Source: Candidatus Obscuribacterales bacterium
Lineage (GTDB): Bacteria > Cyanobacteriota > Vampirovibrionia > Obscuribacterales > Obscuribacteraceae
DNA length: 64,000 bases
Assembly (NCBI GenBank): GCA_031292355.1
Contig: JARLHI010000009.1
Location: forward strand, 44,925 to 108,924
Direction of reading: 5' to 3'
Part shown: positions 42,014 through 51,221 of the stretch, in pieces
Layout of the letters: every line of letters starts with the position of its first letter
Position numbering within the stretch: position 1 is the stretch's first letter
The notes under the pieces: model-generated
Database searches by the model: none
What the model was told of the DNA's origin: nothing
The model's input: only the letters and a program-made list of their open reading frames with translations
Translations under genes and position numbers: made by a program

Positions 42014-42063
42014 TGGTGACCCGCGTTTTGCTGGTTAATCATCGTAGAGGCAGAAGAAAGTCT

Positions 42064-42360
42064 TTATTGTGCTTTGAAGGGAAAGGCGAGGAGCCCATAT
42101 CCGAAGGCAGTGATAAACCCACTCAAGCACAGAAGAAACCCGGCCAATTCATAGAGAATAATTGGTGAATTGAAGAAGTTCACGGTGGCCATGCCGATCA
42201 TTGTGAAACAGAATAGGCCAATGCCGGGCCCATAGAAACAGTCGACTGTTTTTTCCGGAACCTCTTGGTGAAGCCTCGTTCCGCAAAAGAAGCCGGCAAG
42301 AATGAAAACGAAGGTTGTCGTTAACGAGAGTAAAACAACTATTTCTGGAGTTGGATGCAT
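42064..42360 (-). CDS. Small three-helix membrane protein, paralogue 1
   Basis: 98 residues; AGGAG precedes the ATG. It aligns by eye with the next gene (42403-42771): EIVVLLSLTTTFVFILAGFF against ETVVVTSLLTTFVLVLTGFF, then FCG(T/I)..., LLCLSGFITAFGYGLLAFPF against AMCLGGLIAFTGYGLSTFPY. Three or four hydrophobic segments, no known family. The two genes are adjacent, same strand, and use similarly spaced ribosome-binding sites, so this is a tandem duplication. Confidence 0.65.
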   Translation of the reverse strand: MHPTPEIVVLLSLTTTFVFILAGFFCGTRLHQEVPEKTVDCFYGPGIGLFCFTMIGMATVNFFNSPIILYELAGFLLCLSGFITAFGYGLLAFPFKAQ

Positions 42361-42402
42361 TGAAGAACACTCCTGTCTCTGCGGTGAATGAAAATTCGTT
42401 CG

Positions 42403-42771
42403 CTATTCAGGCATGCTTTCCCGCGGATTCGTCCAACTTGGCGGGACATCATCGACCGTCCGATTTGGCGAGGCATAGTCGTCCTTGTAGGGGAATGTGG
42501 ACAACCCATAACCGGTGAAGGCGATGAGCCCGCCCAAACACATGGCGAATCCACCCAAATCATAGAAAATGCAGTCGCTAGAGCAAAGCGACAGTATCCC
42601 TAGAAAGAGCCCGCCAACGACGAGCAAGGGAGTGCCCAGCTGAGCGAACGCTATAGCTGCCCTTTGGGGCACTCCAGCACGATACTTGATCCCGCAAAAG
42701 AAGCCGGTGAGAACAAGCACAAAGGTCGTCAGTAATGACGTGACGACGACTGTCTCTGGTGTGAATAACAT
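42403..42771 (-). CDS. Small membrane protein, paralogue 2
   Basis: 122 residues from the ATG at 42771 (GGAG at 9 bases); the frame extends to 42888 without a site. It shares the helix pattern and the GFFCG and FGYGL/TGYGL motifs with the downstream copy, plus a polar C-terminal extension of about 25 residues (DDYASPNRTVDDVPPSW). Function unknown. Confidence 0.65.
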   Translation of the reverse strand: MLFTPETVVVTSLLTTFVLVLTGFFCGIKYRAGVPQRAAIAFAQLGTPLLVVGGLFLGILSLCSSDCIFYDLGGFAMCLGGLIAFTGYGLSTFPYKDDYASPNRTVDDVPPSWTNPRESMPE

Positions 42772-42903
42772 TGTAAATGACTCCATTTTCTGCCAGACCA
42801 TCAGCAGAAAGCAAAAGCCTTGTCCAGGCATGTTGCTCTTGTTTGTAGTCAAAGGTAGAGAATCGCGGTCGCACCGTATTCGATGCAACCGGTTTCGTGA
42901 ACA

Positions 42904-43095
42904 TCACTTCGCTCGTGCGAGCTTGCCCCAAACGTTGAAGAAGGCGCGCTTCGTCATGTCGTAGAAGTGATCGGCGAAGGCGAAGAACCCAATCGGGTCT
43001 TTCTCAAACTGCTCCTTGCGATCCAGAACATAGTCGCACTTTGTCCGGGAAGCTGCTGCAATGAAGGCGAACGCGAGAACTTCGAGTGCGTACAT
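42904..43095 (-). CDS. Small protein with N-terminal hydrophobic segment, 63 residues
   Basis: CGGAG precedes the ATG. A hydrophobic stretch (ALEVLAFAFIAAASRT) leads into a charged region with GFFAFADHFYDMTKRAFFNV. It lies directly upstream of the two paralogous membrane proteins on the same strand, so the three may form an operon. No family recognised. Confidence 0.5.
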   Translation of the reverse strand: MYALEVLAFAFIAAASRTKCDYVLDRKEQFEKDPIGFFAFADHFYDMTKRAFFNVWGKLARAK

Positions 43096-43365
43096 TGTTG
43101 GAACTCCGTGTTGTGTGATTTGAATTGAGGTCGGCTCAATGGAAGGGCAAAGATAGATTTGGCGGCTGTCAGAATGAAACTGCTAGTATGGTGTTGCCGA
43201 ACTGTCCGACCTTCAAAGCACTGACAGTAGCGGAGATGATGCGATGAGCCGTCATTGTAGGCTTCTATCGTAGGAGGTAGTTTGTGATGTTGGACGAGCT
43301 GGGGTTCAATGAAGCATCTGGTACTATATATGGTGCTAGTTGCATATTCTGATCTTGCAATTGGC

Positions 43366-44829
43366 TCAGCAAATTGCTAGCAATTTTGAGGAAAAAATCT
43401 TTACGATGGACGGTATCGTTTTGGCATCTAACTGGGCAAATGGAACTACAAATTCGTTTACGGGATATTCGTTGACATAGTACGGTCGCGTTGGCTTCAG
43501 TGTCAGTCCTGCTTCTGTCGCGCAGTCCAGCAATGTTTTTTCTGTCAAGTTAGGGGCAAATTGAAGTAGCATATGCATGCCGCTGCTTTCTTTAAATTCA
43601 ACTAGTTGGCGTAATGCGAGAGTCAGCTCATAGATGAGGGTTTGTCTTATTTTGCTAAACAAAGTACGTTGTTTATGTATGTATCTTTCTAGGTACCCCT
43701 CGGCGATAAATTCTGTTAGTGCATAGTTTTCCAGAACGGGGCGTTCACTTTGCACCGTCGACAATAGGGAGCGCATCGCCGGGATATATCTTTGTGGCAG
43801 CACTAAAAATCCGCTGCTGGCTAGTGGTCCGAGTGTCAGCCAAAACGAACCTGAGTAAATGACCGTGTCATTTTCTCTTAGCGATTGTATTGCCGGTAGT
43901 GGAGTGCCGGAGTAATAGTAATTGCAATCTAAATCGTTTTCAAAAATAATTGTGTCGGTGCGTTGTGACCAATCTAAAATGCCAAGACGGCGTTCAAGTG
44001 TTAAAGCAACTCCAGAGGGATCTTGATGAGAAGGGCTTAAATAGAGCATCTGATACTTATTGTTGCTAGTAAAAAGTGCTGTTGGGTTTAGTCCTTCGTC
44101 ATCGGCATGAATTGGATGTATTTCTGCGCCATGGCTTAAAAAGACTTTTCTGGCTGCAGGGAAACAAGGGTTTTCGATCGCTATGTTATCGCCTGTATCG
44201 ACTAGCACCCGGCAGACTAAATCTAGTCTCACAGCGGCTGTTACTACTATCTGCTCAAGAGTGCAGTGAATGCCACGAGAGCGTTTTAAATACTCGGCAA
44301 TTGCTGCTCGCAAAGGTGCGTGACCGAAAGGATCTGCCGAATAGTCGTAAATTGCTTTTTCGTGACTGTAGCAATTCTGATGCTTAGATAGCAGTCGTTG
44401 CCATACGGAAGTGGGCAGCAAATTGGCGCCAGGAATTGAGATCCCGGCTTCTTGGGGAGAGGCAGTGAGTAGCTCAGACGACAACAATTGTTGTCCAAAA
44501 GAAGATAGCTTTGGTTCTCGAAAAGAGGGGCTTGTTTTCTCATTCCCTGGACTGTTTGCGGTCGCGCTTTTTGCTTGACTGTTAAATTTGTCTGCAACAC
44601 GAGTGCCAGATTTTGGTGATGTCACTACAAAGCCTTGACTTGAAAGGTCTTCATAGGCGCGTATAACGGTCGATATTGAGAGCTGGTATTGATTGGCAAG
44701 CTCCCTGGCGGATGGCAAGGATATGCCAGGAGCTAGTTTCCTTTCGAGAATAGACTGTTTAACGGCTTCAGACAGGATTCTGTATAGAGGTGTTCCTGGT
44801 TTGCGTTTAAATGTCAAAATTAAATCCAA
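43366..44829 (-). CDS. MocR/PdxR-type regulator lacking the PLP lysine
   Basis: 487 residues: a GntR winged helix (8-75, TPLYRILSEAVKQSILERKL, ISLPSARELANQYQLSISTV, IRAYEDLSSQGFVVTSPKSG) joined to an aminotransferase-fold domain (from ~115). MocR proteins bind PLP through a Lys in a GTFSKTL-like motif; here the motif is GSFWLTLGP with Leu331 where Lys is expected. The pyridine-N Asp region (FENDLDCNYYYSG) is kept. It probably binds a ligand without a Schiff base, or binds none. AT-rich codon use. About 750 bases of gene-free DNA lie upstream and no obvious divergent target survives. Confidence 0.88.
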   Translation of the reverse strand: MDLILTFKRKPGTPLYRILSEAVKQSILERKLAPGISLPSARELANQYQLSISTVIRAYEDLSSQGFVVTSPKSGTRVADKFNSQAKSATANSPGNEKTSPSFREPKLSSFGQQLLSSELLTASPQEAGISIPGANLLPTSVWQRLLSKHQNCYSHEKAIYDYSADPFGHAPLRAAIAEYLKRSRGIHCTLEQIVVTAAVRLDLVCRVLVDTGDNIAIENPCFPAARKVFLSHGAEIHPIHADDEGLNPTALFTSNNKYQMLYLSPSHQDPSGVALTLERRLGILDWSQRTDTIIFENDLDCNYYYSGTPLPAIQSLRENDTVIYSGSFWLTLGPLASSGFLVLPQRYIPAMRSLLSTVQSERPVLENYALTEFIAEGYLERYIHKQRTLFSKIRQTLIYELTLALRQLVEFKESSGMHMLLQFAPNLTEKTLLDCATEAGLTLKPTRPYYVNEYPVNEFVVPFAQLDAKTIPSIVKIFSSKLLAIC

Positions 44830-45576
44830 ACTTTACCTCTGTCTACCATTGCATCCATGCTCATTCGAGGTCTTCTTACTGTCAAGTTTTTTTTGATACA
44901 GCTTGAGTTTATCATCTGGCTAGGCGGAGAGACCTTTTTTCATCATTCCAGACAGTGATCTGACAATCGCGCTCTTCTAGGAGGATGCTTGTTCCTTTGC
45001 TGGAAGTGTTCGCAGACCACCTCTGGTTGTCGCTATTGGGACTACAGAGGATTTAACTGAGTGCAAAGCACTGCATGTGGTGCTCATTGTGTGAGGCGGA
45101 AAGCGATCCTGCAGCAAGTTAGTAGTTTGCTGCTGGACGTGCTGTCAGCCTTTTTCGTTTGATGCTCTGGGATAGTTTTTCTGTTGGCGAGCGCTCGCGC
45201 AAACCATCAACAGATCGGTCTTAGCAATGAAGAAATCTGCTGCGCATATCCCTCACAGGAAAATCCTGCGTGCAAAGTACGGAGTCGTGGGTTTGGACTT
45301 GCTGTTGCGGTTTTGTTTTTTTTGAGAGAGGGATGGACGAATGACTAATTTATAGGCGAATGCTGCTGCCCAAAGCTACATGACAATCGAGCTGGAGTGG
45401 TTATTTCTGGGAAAGTCAAGTAGCTCACCCTGACTCTGATCCGAATGTCTGACGATTTCTGATCCTGTGGTTAGCGCAGCTTCAATCTGCGTGGCCATTT
45501 TTAACATTAGGTTGCAGTTTTCGTTGGTTCTTATAGTGTATTCACTATCGTTTGCTAGGCACTGTATATAGTGACA
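44830..45576. other. 750-bp region without genes, with short palindromes
   Basis: No supported gene on either strand. Near its right end, ATAGTG-TATT-CACTAT (about 45535-45550) and CACTG-TATA-TAGTG-like sequence (45561-45574) are adjacent palindromes that share CACTAT half-sites. The region looks like decayed DNA plus the MocR leader. Confidence 0.4.
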
Positions 45577-46171
45577 TTATTGTCTATTTTGACTCTTGGC
45601 CTGCTCCGCATAACAGTCATTCAGCATACTCTGTACTCTGGCTGCTGGAATAACATAAGCCGTTTTGTCGGTATCGCTGTAATCCGTAATTGCGCGCCTT
45701 TCAGGGTGTCGTTGGAGTTTTCAACAACATGCTTGTTTGTGACTTTAGCCCGTCTTTACTGACCATGAAAGCCGTACCAGATGTTCGCCCGTCCTTGGTA
45801 TCAAAGTAAACAGGGCGCACCGACGGTAAAGCATGCATAAAAACATCCAGCCGACGACTATCTGCAGTAACGCCTTCGGTTGTGATTTTTTCTAACGCAG
45901 GTTTCGGTTTGCCATCGCCGTGGGAGTGCATTACAGGCGTTTCGAGCTGCCTGGAATGTCCGTCTTTAGCCGTTTGACCGTAATAACAAGAGTCGAATTC
46001 TAGTGTAGTGATGTGCGTCGCACTCTTGTGACCCTTATAGACGGCAGCGCAATCACCGCCCGGGGTGTTCTGCTGTTGAACCACATGTGCAAAGGCATCA
46101 TGCGGTTTGTCCGAACTGTTCGGGCTGACTCCATCTTTTCCTTTGTCTTGCACATTTGGTCTGTCAATCAT
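45577..46171 (-). pseudogene. Broken trypsin-like serine protease gene
   Basis: The ATG at 46171 (AGGAA upstream) opens a frame that ends TSGTAFMVSKDGL then runs out of frame to a stop at 45701. One base off, the minus strand continues VTNKHVVENSNDTLKG, which matches the GTGFVVSKDGxxVTNxHVV block of HtrA/trypsin-like proteases including the catalytic His. A further frame change resumes a protein-like end, DYSDTDKTAYVIPAARVQSM, to TAA at 45577-45579. The catalytic Asp and Ser regions are missing. At least two frame changes and an internal deletion make this a remnant. Confidence 0.7.
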
Positions 46172-46287
46172 AGAGATTCCTAATATGCACGGCCAAGGCG
46201 CCATAGCTATTCCTGCTTTTTTTACACCCAGCAGTGCCTGGTCTGATGTCATAATTAGGCTCGCAAGTTTTGAATTAAAGGTAGGGT

Positions 46288-47808
46288 ATGTTCGATCTGT
46301 CTTCGATGAAATTGGGCGCATTGCTTGGGCAAGCCAATCTGGTTCGCCCTGACGATTTAAAAGCTTCTGTCCCGATGGCAAAGAAAATGCGACTTCCTAT
46401 TGGTCGAGTACTGGTAAGTACTGGTGCTTTATCGGACGAACTGCTAGAGGCAGCTCTTTCGGCTCAGTCTCTGATTCGTGAACGTCTGGTACCGGCTGAA
46501 ACAGCAATTAAGGCGCTCAAAAACGTAAAAGAGAAGGGCGTATCTTTCGCTGAAGCTCTTAGCGAATATGGTTTAAAGATCGAACATTTAGAGTTCACTA
46601 ATAAGCTTGGACAACTTCTTGTCGATTCAGAGTACGTCACTTCTGACCAGCGCCATGAGGCACTACAAGTAGCTCTTGGAACTGGTCTGCCACTTGGGCG
46701 GGTGCTCGTTTTTAAGCAATTACTTTCTAACGCCACGGCTTATGCCGCTTTAAGCGCTCAGGTGCTAATTAGAGCGAGCAAGATTTCGCGTGGGCAAGCG
46801 ATCGAGGCGCTGAAGAAGAGCAACAACGACCACTATAGTTTTGAGCAGGCCCTGACGGATGAAGGTTGCGGTAGTGTTCTTGGCTCTCAAAAAGTAATGC
46901 TTGGACAATTGCTTGTCGCAAGCAATTTGATTTCCGAAATAGATTTTCTGATGGGATTGGAGAAAAGCCTTGGCGAAGAAAATCCGCTTGGTAAAGTGCT
47001 CGTCGAATTACAAATGCTTTCTTCCGAGCAAGTTGAACGCGCTTTGACCTTTCAGAAAAGAGTGCAAGAAAATCTGATTTCAGTTGACGAAGCTGCAGCT
47101 TTTTTGCAGCAAGGAAAGTCAGATATACCGCCAGCACCTAAACCTGTATCGCCGTTGCCACAGCCGACTTTGGCTCCATCAATGTCTGCGGAAGTATCAG
47201 CTTCGCCACCGACACCAATGCCATCAATGCCACCCACCCCACCGCAATTATCAATGCCACCACATTTAGTGCAGGTCTCTGCAATTCCTGCAGAAATAAC
47301 GGTCCCGGCTCCTCCGTCTCTACCAGCGGTTCCCGCGCCGCTGCCTTTCCACGACAAGCTCGAAGAAGACGCATCGATGGAGGCACCTACCTTTGCGGAA
47401 CCTTTAAATCCCACCATTTTTCCCACCTTCAACCGTCCATTGCCACCGGCGCCTGAAGAAGCAACTATGCGTCTGGCTCGTGCGGTGAAGCAGATTCCTG
47501 TCGTCGACCCATCAATTCCCTTCGGTATTTTAGAGTTGTTGATTTTTGGCAGATTGATTTCACACGCTCAGGCTGACATGATTCGAACATCCGCTCGAGA
47601 AACTGGTTACCGTGAAGACTATCTATTGCTTGAGCAAGAACTGATCAACGTTAATACGTTGAAAGGTGTGACGCAGTGCCTGGCTTGCTACAAGGACGGC
47701 TCCATCACTGCAGAAGAAGCCGTCCTCGCATTTTATACCTGGTATTCTCGCCCTGAAGAGCCAGTCGAGAATGTCATCTCGTTAGTGACTCAACGCGACT
47801 TCGTTTGA
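46288..47808 (+). CDS. Protein with three MshEN-like ~98-residue repeats
   Basis: 506 residues. Each repeat begins with an LGQLLV-type block and ends in an xxLPLGRVLV-type block: LGALLGQANLV at 9, LGQLLVDSEYV at 107, LGQLLVASNLI at 205, exactly 98 apart. Second half-repeats (GALSDELLEAALSAQSLIRE; QLLSNATAYAALSAQVLIRA; QMLSSEQVERALTFQKRVQE) follow. This is the MshEN/GspE N-terminal pattern, in which LLGxxLxxxGxxxxxQLxxAL and RLG motifs bind c-di-GMP in MshE. A Pro-rich linker (~280-395) leads to a fourth degenerate unit. No ATPase domain. It may sense c-di-GMP or act as a scaffold (inference). Confidence 0.7.
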   Translation: MFDLSSMKLGALLGQANLVRPDDLKASVPMAKKMRLPIGRVLVSTGALSDELLEAALSAQSLIRERLVPAETAIKALKNVKEKGVSFAEALSEYGLKIEHLEFTNKLGQLLVDSEYVTSDQRHEALQVALGTGLPLGRVLVFKQLLSNATAYAALSAQVLIRASKISRGQAIEALKKSNNDHYSFEQALTDEGCGSVLGSQKVMLGQLLVASNLISEIDFLMGLEKSLGEENPLGKVLVELQMLSSEQVERALTFQKRVQENLISVDEAAAFLQQGKSDIPPAPKPVSPLPQPTLAPSMSAEVSASPPTPMPSMPPTPPQLSMPPHLVQVSAIPAEITVPAPPSLPAVPAPLPFHDKLEEDASMEAPTFAEPLNPTIFPTFNRPLPPAPEEATMRLARAVKQIPVVDPSIPFGILELLIFGRLISHAQADMIRTSARETGYREDYLLLEQELINVNTLKGVTQCLACYKDGSITAEEAVLAFYTWYSRPEEPVENVISLVTQRDFV

Positions 47809-47833
47809 ATCGTAAGGTATTGAAGTTTAAAGC

Positions 47834-48781
47834 TTACGGTGAGACCAGAGCGTTTGCTGCCAATAGAATTTGAATTTCTTCAATTGTCGGCAATGATGGT
47901 TCGGCGCCGACTTTTGTCGTCGCCAGTGCGCCAGCAGCACAGCCTATTTGGACTGAAGCTTCGAGCGGGTTGCCATGCGCAAGACTGGCTGCCAGTGCGC
48001 CACAAAACGCATCGCCGGCTGCAGTTGTGTCGATGGCTGCGACTTTATACGAAGGTGTTTGTTTGGCGTTTTTGCCAGCTTCCAGCACAAGCGCGCCTTT
48101 TTCACCGAGAGTGATGATGGTGGTTTTGATACCGCGTTCTGAAAAAACTCGCGCTGCTTCTTGAGCACCTTCAACAGTTTCGCAATCAATGCCTGTCATG
48201 TGTTTTGCTTCAGTTTGATTGGGGGTGATTATGTCGACTAGTGAAAGTAGTTCGTGAGGAATGACGCCATCTTCTGGAGCTGGAGCTGGATTGAGAATTA
48301 CTTTTACACCATTTTCTCGAGCCAGTTTTGCGGCTGCAATCAATGGAGGAAAGGGTACTTCTAACTGCATCAGCAGCACATCTGCTTCTTCGATCAATTT
48401 TTTCGAACGGACAATATCGTCCTCGCAGAGTGCGGCATTAGATTGCTGAATAATGGTGATATAGTTGTTGCCGTTTGCGTCAACAGTGATGTGCGCGATA
48501 CCAGTGGCATTATCAGGGTCTTTCAACATGCCCTCGACGTTGATGCGGTTTTTTCTTAGTGTGAGCAAGAGTTGTTCGCCGAATGCATCTACTCCAACAC
48601 GGCCGATCATTGCGGTGACAGCACCTGAGCGCGAGCTAGCTAGAGCCTGATTGTTGCCTTTGCCGCCCGCAAACATACCAAAGCCGGTACCCCGTAATGT
48701 CTCGCCGCACGCAGGTATGCGGGGAGCCTGGGCGACCAAGTCCATACTCAGACTGCCAACGATTACCACTTTACCTACCAT
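47834..48781 (-). CDS. rbsK: Ribokinase (PfkB family)
   Basis: 315 residues; GGAGG precedes the ATG. It phosphorylates ribose to ribose-5-phosphate in the cytoplasm. PfkB signatures: GSLSMDLVAQAPRIPACGET, FAGGKGNNQALASSRSG (substrate loop) and DTTAAGDAFCGALAASLAHG near the C-terminus, with the catalytic Asp in AAGDAF; the usual GAGD reads AAGD. NPAPAPEDGVIPHELLS and ITPNQTEAKHMTGI match ribokinases rather than other PfkB kinases. The deacetylase gene ends 8 bases upstream, so they share an operon. Ribose released by the nucleoside hydrolase could be a substrate (inference). Confidence 0.9.
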   Translation of the reverse strand: MVGKVVIVGSLSMDLVAQAPRIPACGETLRGTGFGMFAGGKGNNQALASSRSGAVTAMIGRVGVDAFGEQLLLTLRKNRINVEGMLKDPDNATGIAHITVDANGNNYITIIQQSNAALCEDDIVRSKKLIEEADVLLMQLEVPFPPLIAAAKLARENGVKVILNPAPAPEDGVIPHELLSLVDIITPNQTEAKHMTGIDCETVEGAQEAARVFSERGIKTTIITLGEKGALVLEAGKNAKQTPSYKVAAIDTTAAGDAFCGALAASLAHGNPLEASVQIGCAAGALATTKVGAEPSLPTIEEIQILLAANALVSP

Positions 48782-48789
48782 GTAACCTC

Positions 48790-49896
48790 CTATTTTAGTG
48801 AGTGCCAGTAAGGTGCAAAATGTTTTCGCACTGCTGCAATTTGTTCATCAACCTGGTACGGACGATTATCATTTGTAATAGGATCCAGACCTGATGCGGC
48901 TCCTGGAATAAGGTATGAAACATGCACATTGGCCAGGTCGCGAGCATCTACGGCATTCAAAACTCGCATCGTGGCAATAGCTGATGCCGACAGGGCGTTG
49001 ACGTCATATCCACCTTCTAAAAAGCAAACGACCTTTGCGCCAGTTTGATCCGAGAGGTCGCTCAAACGTTGGGAGAGCATGGCAAAACCGCTTGTGGAAA
49101 TATTTTGTCCACCCAGTGGATCGCTTCTGTGTGCATCATATCCAGCCGAGACAAGAATCAAATCCGGCTGAAATTCAAGCCCTATTGGTTTGACAATTTG
49201 GTCGAATGCCGCTAAATAACCGCGATCGCCAGATCCCTCGGGCATTGGGATATTGATATTGAACCCTTTACCATCGCCGCGCCCGTCTTCGGCTATTGCT
49301 CCGGTGCCTGGCCAGAATGGATATTGATGTAAGGACAAAAAACAAATTGTAGGATCATCATAGAATAAGTCCTGAGTACCATTGCCATGATGTACATCCC
49401 AGTCGATGATGAAGATTTTTTTGTAACCGCACTTTCGTTGGGCGTAACGAGCGGCAACAGCGATGTTATTGAACAGGCAAAACCCCATTGCCTTCGATTT
49501 TAGAGCATGATGGCCAGGCGGACGCACAGATACAAAAGCGTTCTGAAATTTGTTTTTGCTGATTGCATCGATGGCTACTAAACCAGCGCCTACGGCCATT
49601 TTTGCCACATCGAAGGTTTGCGGACTCATGAATGTGTCGTCGTCCAACTGCACGACAAGTCCATTTGCTGTGTCGCCGGCCTTTATCTGTAACTGTTCAA
49701 CGTAGCTTGCCGTATGCACAAGCGAGATTTCGTTTTCATCTGCAAAGCGTGGCTCAAGTTGATCGATAGCCGATTCGAGAGCCCCTTTATAAAAGGCCTG
49801 ATCGATTGCGGCCAGACGCTCAGGAGACTCTGGATGGGTGGTTGGAGGCAGATGCAGTTGGAATTTAGAATCTCGAATGAGAACCAATTTGGACAT
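48790..49896 (-). CDS. Class II histone deacetylase-like / acetoin utilisation family protein
   Basis: 368 residues, full length. The zinc hydrolase motifs are intact: PPGHHALKSKAMGFCLFNN (His pair), IDWDVHHGNGTQDLFYDDP (zinc ligands Asp and His), FPFWPGTGAIAED-like loop, and LVSAGYDAHRSDPLGG (second Asp). It deacetylates lysine or polyamine-type substrates in the cytoplasm. The true target is unknown; bacterial homologues act on acetylpolyamines or acetylated proteins. The start (ATG 49896) has only a weak site. Cotranscribed with ribokinase. Confidence 0.9.
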   Translation of the reverse strand: MSKLVLIRDSKFQLHLPPTTHPESPERLAAIDQAFYKGALESAIDQLEPRFADENEISLVHTASYVEQLQIKAGDTANGLVVQLDDDTFMSPQTFDVAKMAVGAGLVAIDAISKNKFQNAFVSVRPPGHHALKSKAMGFCLFNNIAVAARYAQRKCGYKKIFIIDWDVHHGNGTQDLFYDDPTICFLSLHQYPFWPGTGAIAEDGRGDGKGFNINIPMPEGSGDRGYLAAFDQIVKPIGLEFQPDLILVSAGYDAHRSDPLGGQNISTSGFAMLSQRLSDLSDQTGAKVVCFLEGGYDVNALSASAIATMRVLNAVDARDLANVHVSYLIPGAASGLDPITNDNRPYQVDEQIAAVRKHFAPYWHSLK

Positions 49897-49979
49897 GCGC
49901 TAAACCATGGCGAGAGTGTATGTATTCTTACACGTTGTCGCCGATCTTGTTTAGAAAGCAATTAATCGCTCTCTAACAG

Positions 49980-50222
49980 TTAGTGCATTGCTGGGGCAAA
50001 TTTTAGTGTGAACGAAAGCCAGTGCGATGGACACATGATGGTTGGATCCGTTTTGGATTCGGTGCAGCGGCAAGAATAGGCTTCTCTTACAGGCTCTTGA
50101 GTGGTCGCATTTGTCATCGTGTCATCGACAAACAGGCGAGTAACCTTGTGGTTGCTGACGCTAGTAAGTGTTGCGGTAGAGGAGGTGGTTGAGGACTTGG
50201 GTGGATTTTTGGTTGCGTACAT
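49980..50222 (-). CDS. Small Ser/Thr-rich protein, 80 residues
   Basis: GAGGGAA precedes the ATG at good distance. The product is polar, with a Ser/Thr-rich first half (KSSTTSSTATLTSV) and a Cys-containing second half (SCRC, IMCPSHW). No known family, no membrane helix. It could be a small cytosolic protein or a chance frame. Confidence 0.4.
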   Translation of the reverse strand: MYATKNPPKSSTTSSTATLTSVSNHKVTRLFVDDTMTNATTQEPVREAYSCRCTESKTDPTIMCPSHWLSFTLKFAPAMH

Positions 50223-50453
50223 ATTGCTTCCCTCTGACGACTTCTCTGTTATAGCGATTTCATTAAAGTGTGTCAGGAGTAAAATTACGAAGGAAACATC
50301 ACTTTTTGAAAAAAAAGTCCAGGTTTAATGTGCAATTTGCTAGATCTTGATCATACCAAGTCATTGTTTTTCTTCTACTCCATTCAGACCAATGTTGGAG
50401 AATGCCAGTGATGGTCGATGTTTGTGAGTGATGTAATTGATTGAAGGTTTTTC

Positions 50454-51011
50454 ATGGCAGAACATTTCAATGTAGCTCTTCTTCCTTTAGATGAAAATCT
50501 TGAATGTGCTTGTGTCGATTTTGCGCAAGCAAATTTTGCCGCCCAGGCGAGCGAATACTTACTGGGAAGCCTGGCGCTTCCTCATGTGACGCTCTGTCAG
50601 TTTGAATTCGAGGGCGGACGAGATCAAGTGCATAGTGTATGGGTGGCTCTGAAAAATCTGCAGTCGATGCGCATTCATTTGAATTTCAGGTATATGTACA
50701 TCAAAGCTGGTGCAGCAATACATGAGGGTAAATATTGGATAGGGCTAGCTGTGGAGCCGAATGAACGTCTTTCTGCTTTGCAAAAAACCGTGTACGAAAA
50801 GTTGCACGATCTAAAAATTGAAGGTAAAACTCTACCGCAGTCTTATTTCCCTCATCTAACCATGGCGCGTTGCGATAACGACAAACCGCCTCGATTAGCG
50901 TCTTTGCCACCGAACGAAATTTGGATGACTGATTATTTCTTTTCGGTGTCGTTGGGAATTTCGGATGAGAATGGAGTTTACCGTGAGCGACTCTATTCAG
51001 CATTAGGGTAG
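50454..51011 (+). CDS. 2H phosphoesterase (LigT / 2'-5' RNA ligase-like)
   Basis: 185 residues. The two H-x-[TS] motifs of the 2H superfamily are present: PHVTLCQF (about 43-50) and PHLTMARC (about 132-139), spaced as in LigT/YjcG-type proteins with an internal two-fold design. These enzymes cleave or form 2',5' or 2',3'-cyclic phosphates in RNA or nucleotides. The gene stands alone. The ATG at 50454 has only a weak AAGG-like site further upstream. The specific substrate is unknown. Confidence 0.8.
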   Translation: MAEHFNVALLPLDENLECACVDFAQANFAAQASEYLLGSLALPHVTLCQFEFEGGRDQVHSVWVALKNLQSMRIHLNFRYMYIKAGAAIHEGKYWIGLAVEPNERLSALQKTVYEKLHDLKIEGKTLPQSYFPHLTMARCDNDKPPRLASLPPNEIWMTDYFFSVSLGISDENGVYRERLYSALG

Positions 51012-51221
51012 CTAAAATTGAGTACGAGAGGCGGCAACAGGCGTCACAATGTGATTAAGACGCTTTTTCGTTATTTTGCTGAAAATGGATAATTTTGGCA
51101 TTACTTGCAAAAAAGATCAAAGATACAATGTTATCTGAATATTTGCAAAAGAGAGGCAACAAGAGTCACCAAAGCTGGATCTTGCTGCCTCTGAATGTTG
51201 GTTGTACTGCTTGCAGACTAA

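Noticed and set aside
44974..45059. Short ORF after TAGGAGG near 44975
   Set aside because: The ribosome-binding site directly abuts the ATG with no spacer, and the frame closes after about 25 codons.
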